From contig NZ_JADUCM010000025.1 of NCBI RefSeq assembly GCF_016009175.1, positions 1-64,000 of the forward strand: 64,000 nt of DNA, read 5' to 3'. The notes under the pieces are model-generated. The model made no database searches and was not told the DNA's origin. It was given only the letters and a program-made list of their open reading frames with translations. Position numbers and translations under genes: made by a program. Position 1 is the stretch's first letter, and each line of letters starts with the position of its first letter. The DNA is from Pseudomonas alkylphenolica. Lineage in GTDB: Bacteria > Pseudomonadota > Gammaproteobacteria > Pseudomonadales > Pseudomonadaceae. Positions 49,670 through 60,617 of the stretch are shown here, in pieces.

Positions 49670-51586
49670 TTAGAGTTGCGCCGCTGGGCCGCCAATCGGC
49701 GATTCCGGACGATCACCCTGCTGCGCAGGAGTGCCCGAAGCGCCTGATCCACCTTCCCAGTCGCGCGGCTCACGCGGTGTGCGACCTGCCATGATGTCGT
49801 CGATCTGATCGGCATCAATGGTTTCGTACTTCATCAGCGCGTCGGCCATTGCATCAAGCTTGTCGCGGTTGTCGGTAAGGATCTGCTTGGCGGTCGCGTA
49901 GCACTGGTCGATGATGCTGCGCACCTCGGAGTCGATCAGCTTGGCGGTCTCACCTGAAACACTGGCGTGCTGCGAGCCTGCACTGCGACCCAGGAACACC
50001 TCACCCTCTTCCTCGGCATACATCAGCGGCCCAAGTTTCTCGGACAGGCCCCACTTGGTAACCATGTTCCGCGCAATCTGGCTGGCACGCATGATGTCGT
50101 TGGACGCACCGGTCGTCACGCCATCAAAGCCCAGGGTCATTTCCTCGGCAATACGACCGCCGTACAGCGAGCAGATCTGACTGATCAGTGCGCGCTTGGA
50201 AAGGCTGTAGCGATCCTCTTCAGGCAGGAACATGGTCACGCCCAAGGCGCGGCCACGCGGGATGATCGACACCTTGTAGACCGGGTCATGCTCAGGCACG
50301 ACGCGTCCGACAATGGCGTGACCAGCCTCGTGATAAGCGGTGTTCTGCTTCTCTTTTTCCGACATGACCATGGTCTTGCGCTCGGCACCCATCATGATCT
50401 TGTCTTTGGCCAGTTCGAACTCTTTCATTTCAACCACGCGCTTGCCGCCACGCGCAGCAAACAACGAAGCTTCGTTGACCAGGTTGGCGAGGTCAGCACC
50501 GGAGAAACCAGGAGTACCACGGGCAATAACGGCAGGATTGACGTTCTCGCCAATCGGCACTTTACGCATGTGCACTTTGAGGATCTGCTCACGACCACGG
50601 ATGTCTGGCAGGCCAACGACAACCTGACGGTCGAAACGGCCGGGACGCAGCAGCGCCGGGTCGAGTACGTCCGGACGGTTGGTCGCGGCGATGACGATGA
50701 TGCCGTCATTCATTTCGAAGCCGTCCATCTCTACCAGCAGCTGGTTGAGGGTCTGCTCACGCTCATCGTGACCACCGCCCATGCCGGCGCCACGATGGCG
50801 ACCAACGGCATCGATCTCGTCGATAAAGATGATGCACGGGGCATGCTTCTTGGCCTGTTCGAACATGTCACGAACACGGCTGGCACCCACACCGACGAAC
50901 ATTTCGACGAAGTCGGAACCAGAGATGGTGAAAAACGGTACTTTTGCTTCGCCGGCAATGGCCTTGGCCAGCAGGGTCTTACCGGTACCCGGTGGACCCA
51001 CCATCAGTACACCGCGCGGAATACGGCCACCCAGGCGCTGGAACTTGCCCGGGTCGCGCAGGAACTCGACGAGCTCGCCGACTTCTTCCTTCGCTTCGTC
51101 GCAACCGGCGACATCGGCAAGGGTGGTTTTAACCTGGTCTTCGGACAGCAGGCGCGCCTTGCTCTTGCCGAAACTCATCGGCCCGCCCTTGCCTCCGGCA
51201 CCGCCTTGCATCTGGCGCATGAAGAACATGAACACGGCAATGATGACGAGGATCGGGAAGCTGGCCACCAGCAACTGGGTCCAGATGGACTGCTGCTCAG
51301 GCTGCTTGCCTTCGACCACAACGTGGTTGTCGACCAGATCGCCGATCAGGCCGTTGTCCTGAATGGCCGGACGGATGGTCTTGAAGCTGTCGCCATCAGT
51401 ACGCTTGCCGGTGATGACATAGCCATCGACCGCTACGCGCTCGACCTTGCCATCCTTGACCTGCTGAATGAAGTCGGAATAGTTGAGGGTCTGCGGCTCA
51501 TTCGGGCTGGAGAAGTTGTTCATCACCGTCACCAGGACAGCGGCGATGATCAACCACAGGATCAAGTTCTTTGCCATATCGTTCAA
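49670..51586 (-). CDS. ftsH: ATP-dependent zinc metalloprotease FtsH
   Basis: 638-residue membrane AAA+ protease that degrades LpxC, sigma32 and damaged membrane proteins. Two membrane helices (about 6-25 and 103-123) bracket a periplasmic domain; then Walker A GPPGTGKTLLAKA (about 200), Walker B IIFIDEIDAVG, the SRH region, and the zinc motif HEAGH (about 418). The TTG at 51586 is seven bases after GAGGG and is better placed than the ATG at 51577 (MAKNLIL); a comparable MxDMAKN start exists in E. coli. The C-terminal tail is Gly/Ser/Pro-rich. Confidence 0.96.
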   Translation of the reverse strand: MNDMAKNLILWLIIAAVLVTVMNNFSSPNEPQTLNYSDFIQQVKDGKVERVAVDGYVITGKRTDGDSFKTIRPAIQDNGLIGDLVDNHVVVEGKQPEQQSIWTQLLVASFPILVIIAVFMFFMRQMQGGAGGKGGPMSFGKSKARLLSEDQVKTTLADVAGCDEAKEEVGELVEFLRDPGKFQRLGGRIPRGVLMVGPPGTGKTLLAKAIAGEAKVPFFTISGSDFVEMFVGVGASRVRDMFEQAKKHAPCIIFIDEIDAVGRHRGAGMGGGHDEREQTLNQLLVEMDGFEMNDGIIVIAATNRPDVLDPALLRPGRFDRQVVVGLPDIRGREQILKVHMRKVPIGENVNPAVIARGTPGFSGADLANLVNEASLFAARGGKRVVEMKEFELAKDKIMMGAERKTMVMSEKEKQNTAYHEAGHAIVGRVVPEHDPVYKVSIIPRGRALGVTMFLPEEDRYSLSKRALISQICSLYGGRIAEEMTLGFDGVTTGASNDIMRASQIARNMVTKWGLSEKLGPLMYAEEEGEVFLGRSAGSQHASVSGETAKLIDSEVRSIIDQCYATAKQILTDNRDKLDAMADALMKYETIDADQIDDIMAGRTPREPRDWEGGSGASGTPAQQGDRPESPIGGPAAQL

Positions 51587-51737
51587 TTAGCTACCCTCTG
51601 AAGCCGGCTGACGGCGCAGCCGTGCCTCGCATGATATTCACCGGCCTAACTTACTACATAACCCACACATCTGCAGGCGCCGTCTGTAACCCTTTGTGAA
51701 ACCTAGACTACACGATGTTCATCCAAGTCAGGCAGGA

Positions 51738-51768
51738 CATCCGATTGGAAAAAACTATCGGATGCCCC
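51738..51768. repeat. Inverted repeat downstream of rlmE
   Basis: CATCCGAT and ATCGGATG pair around an 11-base loop holding six A (T on the other strand). It lies about 25 bases after the rlmE stop and may end that transcript, though the T-run is in the loop, not behind the stem. Confidence 0.4.
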
Positions 51769-51789
51769 GAAAGCCACCGGCTTGAAGCC

Positions 51790-52413
51790 TTACTCGCCGC
51801 GATAACCCCGTGCCAGCAAGTACTGCTCGCGGGAACGATCCCGCGAGGAATCCGGCTTGAGCATCTGGACCTTGTCGAATTTCTGACGAGCGTCCTTCAG
51901 GTATACGTCAAACCCTTCGCCCTGAAAAATCTTGATCAGGAAATCACCACCCGGCTTGAGCACCCGGGTCGCCAGATCGAGGGCCAGTTCGCACAGGAAC
52001 ATGGCCTTGGGGATATCCACGGCAGGCGTACCACTCATATTGGGGGCCATATCGGAAATCACAAGGTCTACATGCGAATTACCGACCGCAGCAAGGATCT
52101 GCTCCAGCACTTCGTCCTGGGTGAAGTCGCCCTGAACGAAGGTTACGTCCGGAATGCTGTCCATTTCGAGGATGTCGGAGGCAATCAGGCGACCCTGGCC
52201 ACCGATCAGACGACTGGTCACCTGCGACCAGCCACCCGGTGCCGCACCCAGGTCGACTACGCTCATACCAGGACGGATGATCCGGTACTTCTCCTGGATT
52301 TCCAGCAATTTGTAGCTCGCACGCGAGCGATAACCGTCCTTTTGCGCCTTTTTGACGTAAGGATCGTTGAAGTGTTCTTTCAGCCAGCCAAGGCTTGTCT
52401 TGGAACGCGCCAC
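51790..52413 (-). CDS. rlmE: 23S rRNA 2'-O-ribose U2552 methyltransferase (RrmJ/FtsJ)
   Basis: 207-residue heat-shock methyltransferase acting on U2552 in the 50S A-loop. The K-D-K-E set is visible: Lys in RASYKLLEI (about 37), VVDLGAAPGGWSQV (SAM site), Asp in VISDMAPNMSG (about 123), Lys in GGDFLIKIFQGEG (about 163). GTG start. It precedes ftsH as in E. coli and is divergent from yhbY. Confidence 0.96.
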   Translation of the reverse strand: MARSKTSLGWLKEHFNDPYVKKAQKDGYRSRASYKLLEIQEKYRIIRPGMSVVDLGAAPGGWSQVTSRLIGGQGRLIASDILEMDSIPDVTFVQGDFTQDEVLEQILAAVGNSHVDLVISDMAPNMSGTPAVDIPKAMFLCELALDLATRVLKPGGDFLIKIFQGEGFDVYLKDARQKFDKVQMLKPDSSRDRSREQYLLARGYRGE

Positions 52414-52469
52414 TGGGCACCTCGATGATTAGGGTCGTGATTAACTGGGCGGATCCACGGGCCCTCGGG

Positions 52470-52489
52470 TAAAATGGCCGCCATTTTTA
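52470..52489. promoter_or_regulatory. Palindrome in the rlmE/yhbY divergent promoter region
   Basis: AAAATGG-CCG-CCATTTT is a perfect 7-bp inverted repeat 28 bases before yhbY; its left half contains a -10-like TAAAAT and it could serve both divergent genes. Confidence 0.4.
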
Positions 52490-52514
52490 CAGAATCAGAC
52501 ACAAGGGTCAGATT

Positions 52515-52823
52515 ATGCCGCTCAATAACGAGCAGAAGAAACAGTACAAATCCATTGGCCACGATCTGAAACCAGTTCTGATTGTGGCAGGCAATGGGCT
52601 GACTGAGGGCGTTATCGCTGAACTCGAACGCGCTCTGGCCGATCATGAACTGATCAAGGTCGAGATTCGCTCGGAAGATCGGGAAGAACGTGCCGCCGCA
52701 ATCGCCGCACTGTGCAAGGCCGGTCGCGCCGAACTGGTGCAGACCATTGGGAAAAAAGCACTGATCTACCGCCGCAACCCACAGCCGAACAAGCAGCTGT
52801 CGAACATCCATCGTTACAAGTGA
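52515..52823 (+). CDS. yhbY: CRM-domain RNA-binding protein YhbY
   Basis: 102-residue stand-alone CRM (IF3-C-like) domain that associates with pre-50S ribosomes. LTEGVIAELERALADHELIKVEIRSEDREER and GKKALIYRR are the family's landmarks, with the GNG-type loop (VAGNGLTEGV, about residue 28). Divergent from rlmE, also a 50S factor, the order found in E. coli. Confidence 0.94.
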   Translation: MPLNNEQKKQYKSIGHDLKPVLIVAGNGLTEGVIAELERALADHELIKVEIRSEDREERAAAIAALCKAGRAELVQTIGKKALIYRRNPQPNKQLSNIHRYK

Positions 52824-52847
52824 TGTTCGTTCCGGTCAGTGGCGCGC

Positions 52848-53285
52848 TTAGCGCGCCCTGCCCGGCACCGGCTGAGCAGCCAGTACGATACCGCTGATCC
52901 CCAGAACAGCGAAGCAGAACACCTGCCATCGCTCCCCTACGGAAACACCGTAGCGCAAGGTGTAGTAGCCGACACACGCGGTAAACCCTACCAGCAGCAT
53001 CTGGCCGCTGAAGGTCTGCCACCAGGCCGCAACCCCCCTCAACCTCACCAATACCGCCAGCTGGGTCAGCAGGCCGACTGCTGCCACGCCGATCAACCAG
53101 CGGTCAATCTGCACGGCGATGTCCTGCACCAGCAACGGCGCCAGGCCACTGACCTTGAGCGCCGGCACCAGCCCGACGTGAAACACCCACAGGCCGCCAA
53201 CCCAGAAGACCTGGGCCAGCTGCCAGAGGATCCCTTCGAGGGTTGGCGCCGGCAGGTACCGGTCAGATGTGTTTGACTTCGACAA
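52848..53285 (-). CDS. DUF4149 membrane protein
   Basis: 145-residue protein with about four membrane helices (IL-WQLAQVFWVGGLWVFHVGLVPAL, then WLIGVAAVGLLTQLAVLV, GQMLLVGFTACVGYYTL and VFCFAVLGISGIVLAA). It fits the DUF4149 family of unknown function. No ATG is near; the best start is TTG at 53285 (then SKSNTSDRYLPAP), which overlaps the last 23 bases of greA and implies coupled translation. A longer frame from 53414 would be buried in greA. Same position, after carAB-greA, as in other pseudomonads. Confidence 0.7.
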   Translation of the reverse strand: MSKSNTSDRYLPAPTLEGILWQLAQVFWVGGLWVFHVGLVPALKVSGLAPLLVQDIAVQIDRWLIGVAAVGLLTQLAVLVRLRGVAAWWQTFSGQMLLVGFTACVGYYTLRYGVSVGERWQVFCFAVLGISGIVLAAQPVPGRAR

Positions 53286-53741
53286 TCTCGTACTCGACCG
53301 TGCCACTTGGCGTTTTGACGACGACGGTATCGCCTTCTTCCTTGCCGATGATTGCACGGGCAATCGGTGCCCCGGCAGAGAGCTTGCCCTTCTTGATGTC
53401 AGCCTCGTCCTCACCCACGATCTGATAGGTCACCTGATCGCCAGTTTCGGTGTTCTCCAGATCCACGGTAGTACCGAAGATGACCTTCCCGGTATGGGGA
53501 ATGGTGGTCACATCGATCACGACCGAGTTCTGCAGGCGGCCTTCGATATCACGGATACGCGCTTCGACCATGCCCTGCTCTTCACGGGCGGCATGGTATT
53601 CGGCGTTTTCCTTGAGATCACCCAGCTCGCGGGCCTCGCCAATTGCCTGACTCAAGCGCGGGCGCTCGGTCTTGCTCAGGAACAGGTGCTCCTCCTCCAG
53701 GGCGCGAGCGCCCTGGACGGTCATCGGGTATTTGGTAATGC

Positions 53742-53745
<4 letters not shown>
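53263..53745 (-). CDS. greA: Transcription elongation factor GreA
   Basis: 160-residue transcript-cleavage factor that enters the RNA polymerase secondary channel (as does DksA, encoded at 15284). The N-terminal coiled coil includes ELGDLKENAEYHAAREEQG with tip acidic residues (D-x2-E at about 43-46), and the C-terminal domain has IVGEDEADIKKGKLSAGAPIARAIIGKEEGDTVVVKTPSG. Its ATG overlaps the carB stop by four bases (ATGA). Confidence 0.96.
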
Positions 53746-56963
<3,218 letters not shown>

Positions 56964-57066
56964 GGGTATCACTCAATTCCGCAGGTCAGTCGGCAAGCCG
57001 CTTTGAACAATCTTGGGACAGCACCTGAACGCGGCTTGCACCGGTTCAGGGCCTTCTCGCAGGTGC

Positions 57067-58203
57067 TCAGCGGCGCTTGGCCATGGCATCGATGAAACGG
57101 TCGAACAGTGGCGCGACGTCGGTCGGGCCCGGGCTGGCTTCAGGGTGACCCTGGAAGCTGAAAGCGCTCTTGTCGGTGCGCTCGATACCTTGCAGGGTAC
57201 CGTCGAACAGCGACTTGTGGATGGCGCGAACGTTGCTCGGCAAGGTCGCTTCGTCAACCGCAAAACCGTGGTTCTGGCTGGTGATCATCACCACGCCGGT
57301 ATCCAGGTCCTGGACCGGGTGGTTGGCGCCGTGGTGACCATGGCCCATCTTCACGGTCTTGGCGCCGGAGGCCAGGGCCAGCAACTGGTGACCCAGGCAA
57401 ATGCCGAACACCGGAATTTCGGTCTCGAGGATGTCCTTGATCGCCTGGATCGCGTAGTCGCATGGCTCCGGATCACCAGGGCCGTTGGACAGGAAAACGC
57501 CATCCGGGTTGAGCGCCAGTACTTCGCTGGCCGGGGTTTGCGCCGGCACCACGGTCAGGCGGCAGCCGCGGGCAACCAGCATGCGCAGGATGTTCAGCTT
57601 GACGCCGAAGTCGTAGGCAACCACGTGGTACGGCAGCTCGGCGGCATCGATGGTCGCGTGGCTGTCGGTTTTCAGTTCCCAGACGCTGGAGCGCCATTCG
57701 TAGCTGTTTTTGGTGCTGACGACTTTCGCCAGGTCCATGCCTTTGAGACCAGGGAAACCGCGAGCGGCGGCAATTGCAGCCTCTTCGCTGATGTTGTCAC
57801 CGGCCAGGATGCAACCGTTCTGCGCGCCCTTTTCACGCAGGATGCGCGTCAGGCGACGGGTATCGATACCGGCGATCGCTACAACATTGTTGGCCTTGAG
57901 GTAGTCGGGCAGCGACTGCTTGTTACGCCAGTTGCTGGCGATCAGTGGCAGGTCGCGAATCACCAGGCCGGCCGACCAGACGCGATCGGATTCGGCATCT
58001 TCCGGCGTGGTACCAGTGTTGCCAATGTGCGGGTAAGTCAGGGTAACGATTTGCTGCGCATAGGAAGGGTCAGTCAGGATTTCCTGATAGCCGGTCATTG
58101 CGGTGTTAAACACCACCTCACCAACGGTTTGTCCGTCGGCTCCAATGGCTTCACCGCGAAAAATGCTGCCATCGGCAAGGGCGAGTATGGCTGGCTTAGT
58201 CAA
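57067..58203 (-). CDS. carA: Carbamoyl-phosphate synthase, small glutaminase subunit
   Basis: 378-residue class I amidotransferase that frees ammonia from glutamine for CarB. The nucleophilic cysteine is in FGICLGHQLLALASG (about 268), with the GHHG and HPEASPGP motifs completing the triad (His/Glu near 352). The start codon is TTG at 58203, five bases after a strong GGGAGGT; UUG initiation has been described for P. aeruginosa carA. A large terminator hairpin lies 44 bases upstream. Confidence 0.96.
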   Translation of the reverse strand: MTKPAILALADGSIFRGEAIGADGQTVGEVVFNTAMTGYQEILTDPSYAQQIVTLTYPHIGNTGTTPEDAESDRVWSAGLVIRDLPLIASNWRNKQSLPDYLKANNVVAIAGIDTRRLTRILREKGAQNGCILAGDNISEEAAIAAARGFPGLKGMDLAKVVSTKNSYEWRSSVWELKTDSHATIDAAELPYHVVAYDFGVKLNILRMLVARGCRLTVVPAQTPASEVLALNPDGVFLSNGPGDPEPCDYAIQAIKDILETEIPVFGICLGHQLLALASGAKTVKMGHGHHGANHPVQDLDTGVVMITSQNHGFAVDEATLPSNVRAIHKSLFDGTLQGIERTDKSAFSFQGHPEASPGPTDVAPLFDRFIDAMAKRR

Positions 58204-58246
58204 GAAGACCTCCCGTAAATCAAGCCTGAAGGGGCGATCGCAGGTT

Positions 58247-58288
58247 GCAAAAAAGCGGAATGACGTATAGACACGTCACCCCGCTTTC
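58247..58288 (-). terminator. Strong terminator or attenuator in front of carA
   Basis: On the minus strand a 15-bp stem (AAAGCGGGGTGACGT with ACGTCATTCCGCTTT, two G-U pairs) is followed by TTTTTT. It ends about 45 bases before the carA TTG. It may end the dapB transcript or attenuate a carA transcript starting above it. Confidence 0.85.
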
Positions 58289-58466
58289 TTAATCGAATTA
58301 TCTGCGCGCTTTTAGTGGACACACTAAAGCTGTAGCTTACAGAAAAACGCTTTTTTGGTCTACCACTGATGTGCCTGAAAGGCGCAGGAATGCGACAGGG
58401 CGCATGGGAGGCTTGCGGGAGCGGATTCACCATTCCGGTTAATCCGCTCCCGCAGGGGTATTGCGA
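58289..58466. other. dapB-carA intergenic region
   Basis: Besides the terminator it holds an inverted repeat TTTAGTG/CACTAAA (about 58312-58329) and a REP-like hairpin GCGGGAGCGGATT/AATCCGCTCCCGC (58415-58453, 13 bp perfect, 13-base loop). A GATAAT-like -10 for carA is visible on the minus strand near 58298-58303. No gene. Confidence 0.5.
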
Positions 58467-59270
58467 TCAACGCAGGTCGAGCACGTCCTGCATGTCGTAC
58501 AGGCCAGGCTCGCGCCCGTCCAGCCACAGGGCAGCACGTACCGCACCCTTGGCAAAGGTCATGCGACTGGAGGCCTTGTGGGTGATCTCCAGGCGCTCAC
58601 CTTCAGCGGCGAACAGCACGGTGTGATCACCGACCACATCGCCGGCACGCACGGTAGCAAAACCGATGGTCTGGCGATCACGGGCACCGGTCTGACCTTC
58701 ACGACCGTAAACCGCCACTTCCTGCAGATTACGGCCCAGCGCATTGGCAACGACCTCACCCATGCGCAGCGCAGTACCGGACGGTGCATCGACCTTGTGG
58801 CGGTGATGGGCCTCGATGATTTCGATATCCACGTCATCACCCAGTACGCGCGCAGCCATGTCCAGCAGCTTCAGGCTAAGGTTGACGCCAACACTGAAGT
58901 TGGCCGCAAAGACAATCGGAATGTCCTTGCCCGCTTCGGCCAGCAACTGCTTTTCCTCGACACTGAAACCCGTGGTGCCGATGACCATGGCCTTGCCCGC
59001 CTTGCGGCAGAACGCCAGATTCTTCAGGGTCACCGAAGGATGAGTGAAGTCGATCAGCACATCAAACTCATCGGCAACCTTTGCCAGGTCGTCGGAGAGC
59101 ATCACGCCAATGCGACCCAATGCAGCCAGCTCACCCGCATCAGCGCCCACCAGCGAACTGTCCGGACGATCAATTGCCGCCGTCAGTCCGGCGCCCTGGG
59201 TCTGCTGCACAGCCTCGATCAGGGTCTTGCCCATGCGCCCTGCCGCGCCCATTACCGCTATACGTCGCAT
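58467..59270 (-). CDS. dapB: 4-hydroxy-tetrahydrodipicolinate reductase
   Basis: 267-residue NAD(P)H-dependent reductase of the lysine/diaminopimelate pathway. The nucleotide motif is VMGAAGRMGKTL (about 6-17); the catalytic/substrate loop is EAHHRHKVDAPSGTAL (about 155-170), with GTTGFSVEEK before it. Twelve bases after dnaJ, so it is probably an extension of the heat-shock operon transcript; the dnaK-dnaJ-dapB-carA order is widespread in Pseudomonas. Confidence 0.97.
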   Translation of the reverse strand: MRRIAVMGAAGRMGKTLIEAVQQTQGAGLTAAIDRPDSSLVGADAGELAALGRIGVMLSDDLAKVADEFDVLIDFTHPSVTLKNLAFCRKAGKAMVIGTTGFSVEEKQLLAEAGKDIPIVFAANFSVGVNLSLKLLDMAARVLGDDVDIEIIEAHHRHKVDAPSGTALRMGEVVANALGRNLQEVAVYGREGQTGARDRQTIGFATVRAGDVVGDHTVLFAAEGERLEITHKASSRMTFAKGAVRAALWLDGREPGLYDMQDVLDLR

Positions 59271-59282
59271 GCCTTATCCCTC

Positions 59283-60407
59283 TTACAAGTCGCCGAAGAA
59301 GCGCTTTACGCCTTCAAACCAACCACTGGCCTTGGGCGAGTGAGAACTGTCGCCTTCCAGCGAGTCACGCAGCTCTTCGAGCAACTCGCGCTGACGACGA
59401 CTCAGGTTGACCGGTGTTTCCACCGCAACCCGGCACATCAGGTCGCCAGCACCGCCACCACGCACCGGGGCCACACCCTTGCCACGCAAGCGGAACTGCT
59501 TGCCGGTCTGGGTGCCTTCCGGGATCTTCAGCTTCACCCGACCATCAAGGGTCGGCACTTCCAGCTCACCACCCAGGGCAGCATCGGTGTAGCTGATCGG
59601 TACTTCGCAATACAGGTGCTTGCCATCACGCTGGAAGATCGCGTGCTCGCGCACATTGATCACAACGTACAGATCACCGGTAGGCCCACCGTGGGAGCCG
59701 GCCTCACCTTCACCCGACAGGCGAATGCGGTCACCGGTATCAACGCCAGCCGGCACCTTGACCGAAAGCGTCTTGAACTCTTCGACGCGGCCTTCACCGT
59801 GGCACGAGTTGCACGGATCGGTAATGATCTTGCCCTGGCCGTGGCAACGCGGGCAGGTCTGCTGGACCGAGAAGAAGCCCTGCTGCATGCGCACCTGACC
59901 AATGCCGCCACAGGTCGGACAGGTCGAAGGCGACGAGCCTTTCTTGGCACCTGAGCCATCACACGGCTCGCAGTTGACCAGCGTCGGCACACGAATGTTG
60001 ACCGTGGTACCGCGCACCGCTTCTTCCAGGTTCAGCTCGAGGGTGTAACGCAGGTCGCTGCCACGCTGGGCACCACCGCGCGAACCACCACGGCCGCCAC
60101 CAAAGAAGTCGCTGAACACGTCACCGAAGATATCGGAGAAGTTCGCGCCACCGAAGCCAGCGCCACCGCCACCCATGCTCGGGTCGACACCCGCGTGACC
60201 GTACTGGTCGTAGGCCGCGCGCTTGCTGGCATCGGAAAGAACTTCGTAAGCCTCGTTGGCTTCCTTGAATTTCTCTTCAGACTCTTTGTCATCGGGGTTA
60301 CGGTCCGGGTGATGCTTCATCGCCAGGCGGCGATAGGCCTTTTTCAGGTCCGCCTCACTGGAGCCGCGCTCAACCCCCAGAACTTCGTAATAGTCACGCT
60401 TTGCCAT
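59283..60407 (-). CDS. dnaJ: Chaperone protein DnaJ
   Basis: 374-residue type I J-protein. The J-domain HPD lies in MKHHPDRNP (about 32-36), then a Gly/Phe-rich region (GGGGAGFGGANFSDIFGDVF), four CxxCxGxG zinc repeats (CEPCDGSG, CPTCGGIG, CPRCHGQG, CNSCHGEG; about 145-210) and C-terminal substrate domains. ATG at 60407 is preferred to an in-frame GTG at 60419. Follows dnaK by 210 bases. Confidence 0.97.
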   Translation of the reverse strand: MAKRDYYEVLGVERGSSEADLKKAYRRLAMKHHPDRNPDDKESEEKFKEANEAYEVLSDASKRAAYDQYGHAGVDPSMGGGGAGFGGANFSDIFGDVFSDFFGGGRGGSRGGAQRGSDLRYTLELNLEEAVRGTTVNIRVPTLVNCEPCDGSGAKKGSSPSTCPTCGGIGQVRMQQGFFSVQQTCPRCHGQGKIITDPCNSCHGEGRVEEFKTLSVKVPAGVDTGDRIRLSGEGEAGSHGGPTGDLYVVINVREHAIFQRDGKHLYCEVPISYTDAALGGELEVPTLDGRVKLKIPEGTQTGKQFRLRGKGVAPVRGGGAGDLMCRVAVETPVNLSRRQRELLEELRDSLEGDSSHSPKASGWFEGVKRFFGDL

Positions 60408-60535
60408 AAGTCTTTGCACTCTTGAGGACGTTCGGCAAACCTCTGCGCATTTCGCGCTGTGCCGCCAGCATCCACCTCAACCTCCTCCCGAAGGCCTGAC
60501 AGATGCTGTAAAAATTCGGGTATTCCAGACACGCC

Positions 60536-60572
60536 AACGCGGGAGCAAGCCCCCGCGCGGCGACATCCTACC
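60536..60572. repeat. REP-like hairpin between dnaK and dnaJ
   Basis: CGCGGGAGCAAGCCCCCGCG forms a GC-rich palindrome of the kind seen in P. putida REP elements, within the 210-base dnaK-dnaJ gap. It may slow read-through or protect the dnaK 3' end. Confidence 0.5.
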
Positions 60573-60617
60573 AGTCAACCGCTAGTGAGCAGTCAGCCGG
60601 CCGACAACCTGTAGCAA

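Noticed and set aside
52841..52857. GGCGCGC-TTA-GCGCGCC palindrome at the yhbY/DUF4149 junction as a terminator.
   Set aside because: No T-run on either side, and half of it is coding sequence of the DUF4149 gene.
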